Origin: Stenotrophomonas sp. BIGb0135
GTDB lineage: Bacteria; Pseudomonadota; Gammaproteobacteria; Xanthomonadales; Xanthomonadaceae
Reading direction: 5' to 3'
NCBI RefSeq assembly: GCF_024810105.1
Contig: NZ_JANUDX010000001.1
Coordinates: 620,001-684,000, forward strand
Length of the DNA: 64,000 nucleotides
The notes under the pieces were generated by a model that made no database searches, was not told the origin of the DNA, and saw only the letters and a program-made list of their open reading frames with translations. The position numbers and the translations under genes were made by a program. Shown piece after piece: positions 25,395-34,332 of the stretch. Each line of letters starts with the position of its first letter. Positions within the stretch are counted from its first letter, which is position 1.

Positions 25395-26387
25395 TCAGCC
25401 CGCATCCACCGCCAACGCCCCCAGCGCACTGGCCTTGATCTTCTCCTTGGCCCGCTCGCACGCGCCACCGCAATCGAGGCGCGAGGCCTCCAGTTGCGGC
25501 GGCAGATGTTCGGCCAGGAAATCGATGAACACACGCACCGCCGGCAGCAGGCCGCGGCGCGAGGCGAACACGGCGTGGCACACGCCCTGCGGCAGCGACC
25601 ATTCCGGCAGCACCACTTCCAGCTCGCCACTGCGCACGGCGTCGGCGCAGACGGTTTCGGGCAGCATGGTGATGCCGAAGCCGTCCTTGACCATGCTCTG
25701 CAGCAGCGGGAAGTCGAAACCGGCCACGCGCGGCTGCAGGTCCACCCGGCGCACCGCGCCTTCGGGGCCATGGAGTTCCCAGCGCTGGCGGGCTTCGTCC
25801 TCGCTGATGCTCAGGGTGACGTGATTGGCCAGTTCGTCCGGGTCCTTGGGGCGGCCGGCGCGATCGAGGTATTTCGGGCTGGCCACCAGCAGTTCCTGCA
25901 CCTGGCCGAAGCTGCGCATGACCAGGCTGCCGTCATCGTCCAGCCGCGAGCGCACGCGCAGGGCGACGTCGTAGCCTTCGTTGATGATGTCCACGCGGCG
26001 GTTGCTGATGTTCAGCTGCAGCCGCACCTTGGGGTACTGGGCCAGGAACTTGGGCAGCAGCTTGGGCAGTTGCATCTGCGCCAGCGACACCGGCACGCTG
26101 GCGCGCACCAGGCCGCGTGGCTCGGCGCTGAGCCGGTCCACCACTTCGCGCGCGGCCTGGGCCTCGGCGAGCATGGTCTGGGCGTGGCGGTGCACGCTGG
26201 TGCCGACGTCAGTCACCGCGAAGCGGCGCGTGGAGCGCTGCAGCAGGCGCACGCCCAGGTCGGTTTCGAGCTGGCTGATACGGCGGCTCAGGCGGGATTT
26301 GGGGATGCCCAGCGCGCGCTCGGCGGCGGCGAAACCGCCGTGGTCGACCACCATGGCGAAGTAGTAGAGATCGTTGAGGTCTTGCAT
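25395..26387 (-). CDS. LysR family transcriptional regulator
   Basis: A 330-aa LTTR. The winged HTH covers residues 1-60 (MQDLNDLYYFAMVVDHGGFA, then LGIPKSRLSRRISQLETDLG and RLLQRSTRRF). The periplasmic-binding-like effector domain covers about 90-295. The variant IPKSRLSRR and the VDHGGFAAA sequence place it near the AaeR/YhjC-type regulators of azoreductase and quinone genes. It is divergent from azoR with a palindrome between, so it most likely controls azoR in response to a quinone or azo compound. The start at 26387 fits the family length; a longer in-frame lead is not conserved-looking. Confidence 0.93.
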   Translation of the reverse strand: MQDLNDLYYFAMVVDHGGFAAAERALGIPKSRLSRRISQLETDLGVRLLQRSTRRFAVTDVGTSVHRHAQTMLAEAQAAREVVDRLSAEPRGLVRASVPVSLAQMQLPKLLPKFLAQYPKVRLQLNISNRRVDIINEGYDVALRVRSRLDDDGSLVMRSFGQVQELLVASPKYLDRAGRPKDPDELANHVTLSISEDEARQRWELHGPEGAVRRVDLQPRVAGFDFPLLQSMVKDGFGITMLPETVCADAVRSGELEVVLPEWSLPQGVCHAVFASRRGLLPAVRVFIDFLAEHLPPQLEASRLDCGGACERAKEKIKASALGALAVDAG

Positions 26388-26409
26388 ACCGAAGTTCCAG
26401 ATATAGAAC

Positions 26410-26422
26410 AATACGTGGTATT
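26410..26422. promoter_or_regulatory. Candidate LysR operator
   Basis: AATAC-GTG-GTATT is a perfect 5-bp inverted repeat 23 bp upstream of the LysR start, in the divergent gap. Flanking ATAGAAC and TTCAACC extend it imperfectly. It is a plausible autoregulatory and azoR-activating site. Confidence 0.5.
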
Positions 26423-26512
26423 CAACCACCTTTATCCCAGTCAAGCAACAACCTAACCTGTTCTTCGTCGGCGGCGCCTTGCCCGCCCCTCCCCAGATAA
26501 CAGGTGACTGCC

Positions 26513-27094
26513 ATGAAGCTTCTTCACATCGATGCCAGCGTCCTTGGCGACAACTCGGTTTCCCGCCAGCTCTCGGCCGCCGTGGTCCAGCAGTGGCGCG
26601 ACCAGGTGCCGGGCCTGGAAGTGACCTACCGCGACCTGGACGCCCAGCCTGTAGCGCACCTGCGCAGCAGCTCGTTTGCCCAGACCGACGCGACTGAAGT
26701 GGCGGACGCGGCGCTGGTGCTGGAGCAGTTCCTGGCCGCCGACGTGGTGGTTATCGGCTCCCCAATGTACAACTTCAGCGTGGCCTCCACCCTCAAGGCG
26801 TGGATCGACCGCCTGGCGGTGGCCGGCAAGACCTTCAAGTACACCGAAAATGGCCCGGTGGGCCTGGCCGGCGGCAAGCGCGTGATCGTGGCCAGCAGCC
26901 GCGGCGGCCTGCACACCGGCGCCCCGACCGACTTCCAGGACCCCTACCTGCGCCAGGTGTTCGCGTTCTTCGGCATCGACGACGTGGAATTCGTGCGCGC
27001 CGAGGGCATCGCCTATTCGCCGCAGCACCGCACCGATGCCATCGCGCAGGCGCTGGCCGCGCTGCCGCAGCCGCGTGAGCTGGCTGCTGCCTAA
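26513..27094 (+). CDS. azoR: FMN-dependent NADH:azoreductase / quinone reductase
   Basis: A 193-aa flavodoxin-fold enzyme of the AzoR family. It opens MKLLHIDASVLGDNSVSRQL (FMN phosphate loop), has IGSPMYNFSVASTLKAWIDR at the flavin edge, and SRGGLHTG in the second FMN-binding loop. It reduces quinones by two electrons, and azo dyes, with NADH. The ATG at 26513 is preceded by ACAGGTGA. It is divergent from a LysR gene and closed by a strong terminator at 27181-27210. Confidence 0.96.
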   Translation: MKLLHIDASVLGDNSVSRQLSAAVVQQWRDQVPGLEVTYRDLDAQPVAHLRSSSFAQTDATEVADAALVLEQFLAADVVVIGSPMYNFSVASTLKAWIDRLAVAGKTFKYTENGPVGLAGGKRVIVASSRGGLHTGAPTDFQDPYLRQVFAFFGIDDVEFVRAEGIAYSPQHRTDAIAQALAALPQPRELAAA

Positions 27095-27180
27095 GAGGTA
27101 ACCCCACGCCACTCCCTCCCCCTCGTCGTGGTGGCGTGGTGCGCAGTGCCGGTTTTCTCTCCCTTGCCGGCGTTGCGCCT

Positions 27181-27210
27181 GATGGCCCCTTTTGGGGCCA
27201 TCTTTTTTTT
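27181..27210 (+). terminator. Rho-independent terminator of azoR
   Basis: GATGGCCCC-TTTT-GGGGCCATC followed by eight T. A second 9-bp hairpin (27104-27112 with 27131-27139, CCACGCCAC/GTGGCGTGG) lies just before it. Confidence 0.95.
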
Positions 27211-27295
27211 CGATGATGCAAGTGCGACGGCGATGCTGTGCGCCCGCCAGCGGCAGGCCTAGGCTGATGGGCTCACCGTGTTGGAGGGCCCGTCC

Positions 27296-27649
27296 ATGCG
27301 CTACCTCGTGATTGCTCCGCACCGGAGCGCGTTTCCGCACCCGTTGGCGCTTGAGCGCGGGCAGGCACTGGAGGTGGGCGAGCGCTACCAGGGCACCGAA
27401 GCCTGGGACGATTGGTACCTGTGCAGGGTGCCCGGGCAGGCGCCAGGCTGGGTGCCGGCGCAGATGATCGGGCGCGATGCGCAGGGGCGCGCCTTCGCAC
27501 AGGAGGCGTACTGCGCCCGCGAGCTGGACGTGGACCCGGACCAGGCGCTGCTGGGCAGGCGTGTGGTCAATGGCTGGGCGTGGTGTGTGCCGGCCGAAGG
27601 CGGGGTTGAAGGCTGGGTACCGCTGCGGGTGCTGCAGGCAGTGTATTAG
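27296..27649 (+). CDS. SH3-like domain protein (117 aa)
   Basis: A 117-aa protein made of two variant SH3-like halves: an N-terminal part with the RYQGTEAWDDWYLCRVPGQ and GWVPAQMI pattern, and a C-terminal part with WAWCVPAEGGVEGWVPLRVL. The WYxC...GWVP repeats are the signature of cytoplasmic bacterial variant SH3 modules. The ATG is preceded by TTGGAGGGC. No signal peptide is present. It is followed directly by a SMAG array. Confidence 0.75.
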   Translation: MRYLVIAPHRSAFPHPLALERGQALEVGERYQGTEAWDDWYLCRVPGQAPGWVPAQMIGRDAQGRAFAQEAYCARELDVDPDQALLGRRVVNGWAWCVPAEGGVEGWVPLRVLQAVY

Positions 27650-27654
27650 CCCCC

Positions 27655-28085
27655 GTAGAGCCACCCCATGGGTGGCTGTGCGTGATGCCCGAACGATACG
27701 CAGCCACGCATGGCGTGGCTCTACGATTCTCGGCGCCCCGGTTGCAGGATCGCCGCGTAGAGCCACCCCATGGGTGGCTGTGCGTGGTGCCCGAACGGTA
27801 CGCAGCCACGCATGGCGTGGCTCTACGAATCTCGACACCCCGGCTGCAGGATCACCCGTAGAGCCACCCCATGGGTGGCTGCACGTGGTGCCCGAACGGT
27901 GCGCAGCCACGCATGGCGTGGCTCTACGATTCTCGGCACCCCGGTTGCAGGATCGCCGCGTAGAGCCACCCCATGGGTGGCTGCACGTGGTGCCCGAACG
28001 GTACGCAGCCACGCATGGCGTGGCTCTACGAATCTCGACACCCCGGTTGCAGGATCGCCCGTAGAGCCACCCCATGGGTGGCTGC
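27655..28085. repeat. SMAG REP array, 4.5 inverted dimers
   Basis: Four ~70-bp dimers (27655-27724, 27757-27826, 27858-27927, 27960-28029) plus a half copy (28061-28085). Each dimer is GTAGAGCCACCCCATGGGTG facing AGCCACGCATGGCGTGGCTC with TAC at the end, so two stem-loops point at each other. Period about 102 bp. The ~32-bp spacers alternate between a GATTCTCGGC type and a GAATCTCGAC type, so the array grew by duplicating a two-unit block. It lies between convergent genes (SH3 gene and serS). Confidence 0.95.
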
Positions 28086-28126
28086 ACGCGGTACCCGAAC
28101 GACACGCGGTGCGCAGCCAGTGCCCC

Positions 28127-28154
28127 AAAAAAACCCGCCTTCCGGCGGGTTTTT
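28127..28154 (-). terminator. Bidirectional terminator after serS
   Basis: AAACCCGCC-TTCC-GGCGGGTTT with A-runs on the left and T-runs on the right, usable in both directions. It lies 7 bp beyond the serS stop. Confidence 0.92.
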
Positions 28155-28160
28155 CGTCAA

Positions 28161-29525
<1,365 letters not shown>

Positions 29526-29575
29526 TCAGTCATTGCCGGCGTGGCAGAATCGGGCTGTTCACAACGGTATGGCTC

Positions 29576-30208
29576 ATGTCCGCTTCCCGCTCTACGTCTG
29601 GCAAGAACATCACCTTCCACCTGCCCCGCCGCAGCCTGATGATCGCCGGTATCGCCTTCGGCGTCGGCATCGCGCTGTTCCTGGTGGTGTGGCTGAGCAG
29701 CCGCAACGACGAGTTCTACAAGGCCGGCCCGGCGGCCACGCCCCAGCAGGTGGCCGAGATCGAGCCGCTGCCCGAGCCGTTGCCGGCCGCCGCCGGCTCC
29801 AGCGACATGCCCGATGCCAAGACCCCCCCGGCGGGCGAGGACACGCCGCAGCTGGTGGAAACCGCGCCGCCGGCACCGCCGGCCGCCGCGCCGGCACCGG
29901 TAGCCGAGGCTGCCCCGGCAGCCGCCGCGGCCGGTGACCGCCCGCAACCGATCGCCGAGCAGTCGCCGCCGCCCTCCTACCCGCCTGCCGCATTGCGCCG
30001 GGGCGACTCCGGCAGCGTGGTGGTGCGCGTGGACGTGGATGCCACCGGCTATCCGTCCAACGTGACGATCATCCAGCGCAGCGGTTCACGCGATCTTGAC
30101 CGCGCGGCCGCCGAGGCGGTGCGCCGCTGGCGCTTCCATCCGGCACAGAGCAATGGCCAGCCGGTGCCGGGCAGCATTGAAGTGCCGTTCGACTTCAAGC
30201 CGCAGTAA
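29576..30208 (+). CDS. TonB family protein (copy 1)
   Basis: A 210-aa energy-transducer protein with a short cytoplasmic start and a membrane anchor at about 21-41 (MIAGIAFGVGIALFLVVWLS). A Pro/Ala/Glu-rich periplasmic spacer follows (50-130), then a C-terminal TonB domain with PPPSYPPAALRRGDSGSVVV, RVDVDATGYPSNVTIIQRSG, SRDLDRAAAEAVRRWRFHP. It would couple ExbB/ExbD energy to outer-membrane receptors; no exbBD are in the window. A second, shorter paralogue follows. The ATG at 29576 was chosen because it gives a compact TonB-like N-terminus. Confidence 0.9.
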   Translation: MSASRSTSGKNITFHLPRRSLMIAGIAFGVGIALFLVVWLSSRNDEFYKAGPAATPQQVAEIEPLPEPLPAAAGSSDMPDAKTPPAGEDTPQLVETAPPAPPAAAPAPVAEAAPAAAAAGDRPQPIAEQSPPPSYPPAALRRGDSGSVVVRVDVDATGYPSNVTIIQRSGSRDLDRAAAEAVRRWRFHPAQSNGQPVPGSIEVPFDFKPQ

Positions 30209-30220
30209 CGCGCACTTCGC

Positions 30221-30240
30221 CCGGCCCTCACGCGGGCCGG
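30221..30240. repeat. Hairpin after tonB copy 1
   Basis: CCGGCCC-TCACGC-GGGCCGG, a perfect 7-bp stem 13 bp after the stop, without a T-run. It may attenuate transcription between the two tonB genes. Confidence 0.5.
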
Positions 30241-30365
30241 TTGGGCAAGGGCTCATCAAGCTGAACCTCGTCGGGAATGCAGTCGTCACGTTGACGTTGC
30301 GCTGACACACTGGCAACCGTGCACGGGCAAGACTGCGGCTGTCACAACGACACCAGGAGTCAGCC

Positions 30366-30947
30366 ATGAGTGTTACCCATGCCCAGGACATGCACGCGTC
30401 GCCGCACAACCAGCGCGACGTGACCGATGAACCCGCCCGCCGTGGCACTTCGCCGTGGTTGTGGATGGCGCTGATCGTGGCGATGTTTGCCGCCGCGCTG
30501 GTCTGGTTGCGCTACGCCAACCCCGATGACACCAGCACGGCGCCCGTCGGCGAGCGCATGCTGCCGGCGACCGAGACCCCGGTTGCCACGACCACTCCGG
30601 CCCCGGCCGCACGCCAGGCCGCACCGGCCAATACCGCCCAGCGCAAGGCCACCCCGGCGGTGCGCAACCGCGAGGCGCGCCCGTTGGCCAGCAACACCAA
30701 GCCGACCTACCCCGCCTCGGCGCTGCGCAATGGCGTGCAGGGCAGCGTGGTGGCCAGCTTGAACGTGGACCCGCGTGGCCACGTGACCGACGCCAGCATC
30801 GTGCAGCGTACCGGTTCGCGTGATCGCGATCTGGACCGTTCGGTGCTCAACACCGTGCGTGAGTGGCAGTTCGAGCCGGCCATGAACAATGGTCGTGCCG
30901 TGGCCAGCGTGGTGCGCGTGCCGGTGGATTTCCGCACCGAGCGTTAA
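30366..30947 (+). CDS. TonB family protein (copy 2)
   Basis: A 193-aa TonB-like protein. The cytoplasmic lead covers residues 1-30, the membrane anchor about 31-49 (WLWMALIVAMFAAALVWLRY). A Thr/Pro/Ala spacer follows, then the TonB C-terminal domain: KPTYPASALRNGVQGSVVAS, LNVDPRGHVTDASIVQRTGS, VLNTVREWQFEPAM. The ribosome site is CAGGAGTC. It is a paralogue of the upstream gene. Degraded copies of its C-terminal coding region occur in the repeats just downstream. Confidence 0.9.
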   Translation: MSVTHAQDMHASPHNQRDVTDEPARRGTSPWLWMALIVAMFAAALVWLRYANPDDTSTAPVGERMLPATETPVATTTPAPAARQAAPANTAQRKATPAVRNREARPLASNTKPTYPASALRNGVQGSVVASLNVDPRGHVTDASIVQRTGSRDRDLDRSVLNTVREWQFEPAMNNGRAVASVVRVPVDFRTER

Positions 30948-30969
30948 GCGGGTGCGTTGAGGCGTAACG

Positions 30970-30998
30970 AAAAGGGAGGCCATTGGCCTCCCTTTTTC
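30970..30998 (+). terminator. Terminator of tonB copy 2
   Basis: AAAGGGAGGCC-ATT-GGCCTCCCTTTTT, a strong hairpin with A-run and T-run 23 bp after the stop. Confidence 0.92.
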
Positions 30999-31082
30999 GT
31001 GGTGGATCGCATTGGTCTGCTCAGGATGCGCATTCAGCGCGCACCGGTAGTGCATCACGCACCGGCAATGCATAACGCATCG

Positions 31083-31632
31083 GTAGTGCCGAGCCATGCT
31101 CGGCAGCCAGGTGTGCAGGAAACAAAGCGCAAGGGCAAAGGAGCAGAAGCGGAAAAGCAGCCGAGCATGGCTCGGCTCTACCGGTTGGGTCTGGGAGGCA
31201 ACTTGAGGGTGGATCCGCGTGCCGACGTGACTGACGCCAGCATCGTGCCGCGTAGCGGCAACGCGTCACGCATCGGTAGTGCCGAGCCATGCTCGGCAGC
31301 CAGGTGTGCAGGAAACAAAGCGCAAGGGCAAAGGAGCAGAAGCGGAAGAGCAGCCGAGCATGGCTCGGCTCTACCGGTTGGGTCGAGTGGCCAGGTTGAG
31401 GGTGGATCCGCGTGGCGACATGACTGACGCCATCGTGCTGCGCACCGGCAATGCATCACGCATCGGTAGTGCCGAGCCATGCTCGGCAAGCAGGTGTGCA
31501 GGAAACAAAGCGCAGGGGCAAAGGAGCAGAAGCGGAAGCAGGAGCAGGAGCAGGAGCAGGAGCAGAGCAGGAGCAGAGCAGGAGCAGAGCAGGAGCAAAA
31601 GCGAAAAGCAGCCGAGCATGGCTCGGCTCTAC
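31083..31632. repeat. Hairpin-repeat region with embedded tonB fragments
   Basis: Three ~190-bp units. Each has a REP-like pair (GTAGTGCCGAGCCATGCTCG facing CCGAGCATGGCTCGGCTCTA) at 31083-31181, 31276-31374 and 31466-31632, separated by sequence related to the tonB copy 2 coding region. The two separators translate as LRVDPRADVTDASIVPRSG and LRVDPRGDMTDAIVLRTG, against LNVDPRGHVTDASIVQRTG in the gene. Unit 3 is expanded by GAGCAG-type hexamer repeats at about 31536-31600. The region lies between the tonB terminator and the aroA 3' end. Confidence 0.85.
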
Positions 31633-31648
31633 CCGGCTTTCTCCCCTG

Positions 31649-32962
31649 TCAGCCTTGGCGCAGCCCGAATCCTGCTCGCGTCGCCAGGCCGTCGAAATCC
31701 GGGAACGAGGTGGCCACGTTGGCGATGTCGTTCACCCGGACCTCGCCGCTGCTGAGCTGGCCGGCAATGGCGAACGCCATGGCAATGCGGTGGTCGCCGT
31801 GGCTTTCGATGGTGCCGCTGCCCAGTACCGCGCCGCCATGGATGGTGGCGCCGTCGTCGGTTTCGTCCACCTGCACGCCCAGCGTGCGCAGGCCGGTGGC
31901 CATGGCCGCGAGGCGGTCGGATTCCTTGACCCGCAGTTCGGCCGCGCCGCGTACCACGGTGTTGCCCTGCGCGGCCGCGGCCGCGACGAACAGCGCCGGG
32001 AACTCGTCGATCATGTCCGGCACCAGCGCTTCGGGAATCTCCGCGCCATGCAGCGGGGCGTAACGCACCACCAGATCGGCGACCGCTTCACCGCCCTGCT
32101 CGGCATGGTTCTCTTCGCTGATGTCCGCGCCCATCAGGCGCAGCGCGGCCAACAGGCCGGTGCGGCGCGGGTTGAGGCCCACCGCGCGCAGGCGCAGTTC
32201 GGAGCCGGGAATGATGCTGGCAGCCACCAGGAAGAACGCGGCGGAGGAGAAATCGGCCGGCACCACGATGTCGGTGGCGCGCAGGCGCTGGCCGCCACGC
32301 AGGCGGGCCTTGCCGGGCGAAAACGCGATGTCCACGCCGAAGGCGCGCAGCATGCGCTCGCTGTAGTCGCGGGTGGGGTGCGGCTCGCTGACCGAGGTCT
32401 CGCCATCCGCATACAGGCCGGCCAGCAGCACGGCCGATTTGACCTGCGCGCTGGCCACCGGCGAGGCGAATTCGATGCCGGTGAGCGACTGGCCGCCGTG
32501 CACGCGCAGCGGCGGGGTGCCATCGGCGTCGGTATCGATCTTCGCGCCCATCAGCGCCAGCGGCCCGGTGACCCGGCGCATCGGCCGGCGCGACAGCGAT
32601 TCGTCGCCCACCATGACGCTGTCGAACGGCTGCGCGGCCAGCAGGCCGGCGAGCAGGCGCATGCCGGTGCCGGCATTGCCGCAGTCCAGCGGTGCGCTCG
32701 GCGCCTTCAGGCCGTCCACGCCCACGCCGTGCACCACGCGCTGCGACGGCGACGGGGTATCGATGCGCACGCCCATCTGGGCAAAGATGGCGGCGGTGGC
32801 GCGGGTGTCTTCGCCTTCCAGGAAGCCATCGATGTGCGAGACGCCATCGGCCAGCGCGGCGAACATCACCGAGCGGTGCGAGACGGACTTGTCGCCGGGA
32901 ATGGTCAGGCTGCCCTGCAGGGGCTGGCCCTTGTGGGCGATCCAGTACGGTGAAGCAGTCAT
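31649..32962 (-). CDS. aroA: 3-phosphoshikimate 1-carboxyvinyltransferase (EPSP synthase)
   Basis: A 437-aa enzyme of the shikimate pathway, joining shikimate-3-phosphate and PEP. Visible are GDKSVSHR (Lys25, Arg30), the PEP loop GNAGTGMRLLAG (about 95-106), SRRPMRR, and the C-terminal ESHGDHRIAMAFAIAG. The PEP-loop residue after MR is Leu where the E. coli-type enzyme has Pro (MRPL), resembling class II enzymes, while the Gly of NAGT is kept. It follows pheA and serC on the same strand in the usual order for this family, 117 bp after pheA. Confidence 0.97.
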   Translation of the reverse strand: MTASPYWIAHKGQPLQGSLTIPGDKSVSHRSVMFAALADGVSHIDGFLEGEDTRATAAIFAQMGVRIDTPSPSQRVVHGVGVDGLKAPSAPLDCGNAGTGMRLLAGLLAAQPFDSVMVGDESLSRRPMRRVTGPLALMGAKIDTDADGTPPLRVHGGQSLTGIEFASPVASAQVKSAVLLAGLYADGETSVSEPHPTRDYSERMLRAFGVDIAFSPGKARLRGGQRLRATDIVVPADFSSAAFFLVAASIIPGSELRLRAVGLNPRRTGLLAALRLMGADISEENHAEQGGEAVADLVVRYAPLHGAEIPEALVPDMIDEFPALFVAAAAAQGNTVVRGAAELRVKESDRLAAMATGLRTLGVQVDETDDGATIHGGAVLGSGTIESHGDHRIAMAFAIAGQLSSGEVRVNDIANVATSFPDFDGLATRAGFGLRQG

Positions 32963-33046
32963 CGGGAATCCTAAGGGGCGGGCCGCCGCGGCGGCGATGC
33001 AACGGTGTGCGGGAGTGGCCTCGGCACCCGCGAGTGCGCCGGGCCG

Positions 33047-33072
33047 GGCGTAGCGCGCAACGCGGCTACGCC
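33047..33072. repeat. Hairpin between pheA and aroA
   Basis: GGCGTAGC-N10-GCTACGCC, 7 bp beyond the pheA stop. The GTAG cores suggest a REP-type element. There is no T-run, so read-through into aroA is likely. Confidence 0.6.
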
Positions 33073-33079
33073 ACCGGGA

Positions 33080-34279
33080 TCACGGGATGGCGACCGGATA
33101 GGAGCCAAGGATCTTGATCTGCGCCGAGTGCGCCTTGAGTTCGGCCAGCGCGGCCTGCATGGCCTCGTCTTCGACATGGCCGGCCAGGTCGATGAAGAAG
33201 CCGTATTCCCACTTGGCGTTGTGCGAGGGGCGCGACTCGATGCGGTTCATGCTGATGCCGTGGCGGGCGAACGGGCTGAGCACGTCGAACAGCGCACCGG
33301 GCTTGTCATGGATGAACACCAGCACCGAGGTGCGGTCGTGGCCGGAACTGGGGAAGATGTTGCGGCCGACCACCAGGAAGCGCGTGGTGTTGTCCGCATC
33401 GTTCTGGATCGGCTTGGTCACCACCTTCTTCAGGCCGTACACGTGCCCGGCGCTCTCACCGCCGATGGCGGCGGCGTCGTCGGCATTGCGCGCGCGGCGG
33501 GCGCCTTCGGCATTGCTGGAAACCGGGATCTTCTCGGCCTTTGGCAGGTGCGCGCGCAGCCACGAGGAGGTCTGCATGAACGACTGCGGGTGGCCGTAGA
33601 CGCGCTCGACATCTTCCAGCCGGCCACTGCGCGACATCAGGTACTGCTGCACGCGCAGTTCCACTTCGCCGCAGATCTTCAGGTTGGAGGTGAGGAACAT
33701 GTCCAGGGTGATCTGGATGGTGCCCTGCCCCGAGTTTTCCACCGGCACCACGCCGAAATCGGCGTTGCCCGCTTCCACTTCCTGGAACACCTCTTCGATG
33801 CTGGCCAGCGGCAGGCCCAGCGCCGAGCGGCCGAAGTGCTTGAGCACGGCCTGCTGGCTGAAGGTGCCTTCCGGGCCGAGGTAGCCGATCTTCAACGGCT
33901 CCTGCTGGGCCAGGCAGGCCGACATGATTTCGCGGTACACATGGACCAGCACTTCATCGCTGAGCGGGCCTTCGTTGCGGTCCACCACCATGCGCAGCAC
34001 CTGCGCTTCGCGCTCGGGGCGGTAGTAATCGACGGCGGCGGCGAGCTTGCCCTTGGCCTTGCCGACCTGGTGGGCGAAATTGGCGCGCTCGGCGATCAGC
34101 GCCTGGATGCTGCGGTCGATGTGGTCGATCTTGGCGCGGACGTCCGACAGCACCGGCGCGGCATCGGGCTTGACCGCAGGCGTGGCGTCCGGCGTGGCCT
34201 TGGCGGCGGCCTGGGTCTTGGTCGGCGCGGGCTTGGCGGTCTTGGCCTTGGCGACGGGCTTGGCGGGTTGTTTGGCCAT
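33080..34279 (-). CDS. pheA: Bifunctional chorismate mutase / prephenate dehydratase (P-protein)
   Basis: A 399-aa fusion that converts chorismate to prephenate and on to phenylpyruvate for phenylalanine. A 45-residue Ala/Lys/Pro-rich tail comes first. Chorismate mutase is about 46-125 (VRAKIDHIDRSIQALIAERA, PEREAQVLR). The dehydratase is about 135-310 (GYLGPEGTFSQQA, VVPVENSGQGTI, NTTRFLVVG). The ACT regulatory domain is about 320-395 (HDKPGALFDVL, ESRP), which binds phenylalanine. The low-complexity N-terminal tail is unusual. Same strand as serC (53 bp) and aroA. Confidence 0.97.
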   Translation of the reverse strand: MAKQPAKPVAKAKTAKPAPTKTQAAAKATPDATPAVKPDAAPVLSDVRAKIDHIDRSIQALIAERANFAHQVGKAKGKLAAAVDYYRPEREAQVLRMVVDRNEGPLSDEVLVHVYREIMSACLAQQEPLKIGYLGPEGTFSQQAVLKHFGRSALGLPLASIEEVFQEVEAGNADFGVVPVENSGQGTIQITLDMFLTSNLKICGEVELRVQQYLMSRSGRLEDVERVYGHPQSFMQTSSWLRAHLPKAEKIPVSSNAEGARRARNADDAAAIGGESAGHVYGLKKVVTKPIQNDADNTTRFLVVGRNIFPSSGHDRTSVLVFIHDKPGALFDVLSPFARHGISMNRIESRPSHNAKWEYGFFIDLAGHVEDEAMQAALAELKAHSAQIKILGSYPVAIP

Positions 34280-34332
34280 CAGGGGATTCCAGGTGCAGTG
34301 GGGCGGCATGCGCCCCGGTCGAAACGAGTGAC

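Noticed and set aside
27655..28085. Regularly spaced palindromic repeats resembling a CRISPR array
   Set aside because: Repeats are inverted dimers with GTAG heads, spacers are near-identical to each other, and there are no cas genes; this is a REP (SMAG) array. The same applies to 46273-46846.
26453..28105. A 550-codon open frame on the minus strand
   Set aside because: It runs antisense through azoR, a terminator, the SH3 gene and the REP array, and its C-terminal repeats are translated palindromes.
31083..31632. Small open frames with Gln/Glu/Arg-rich repeats
   Set aside because: They are translations of the hairpin and hexamer repeats and have no start signals.
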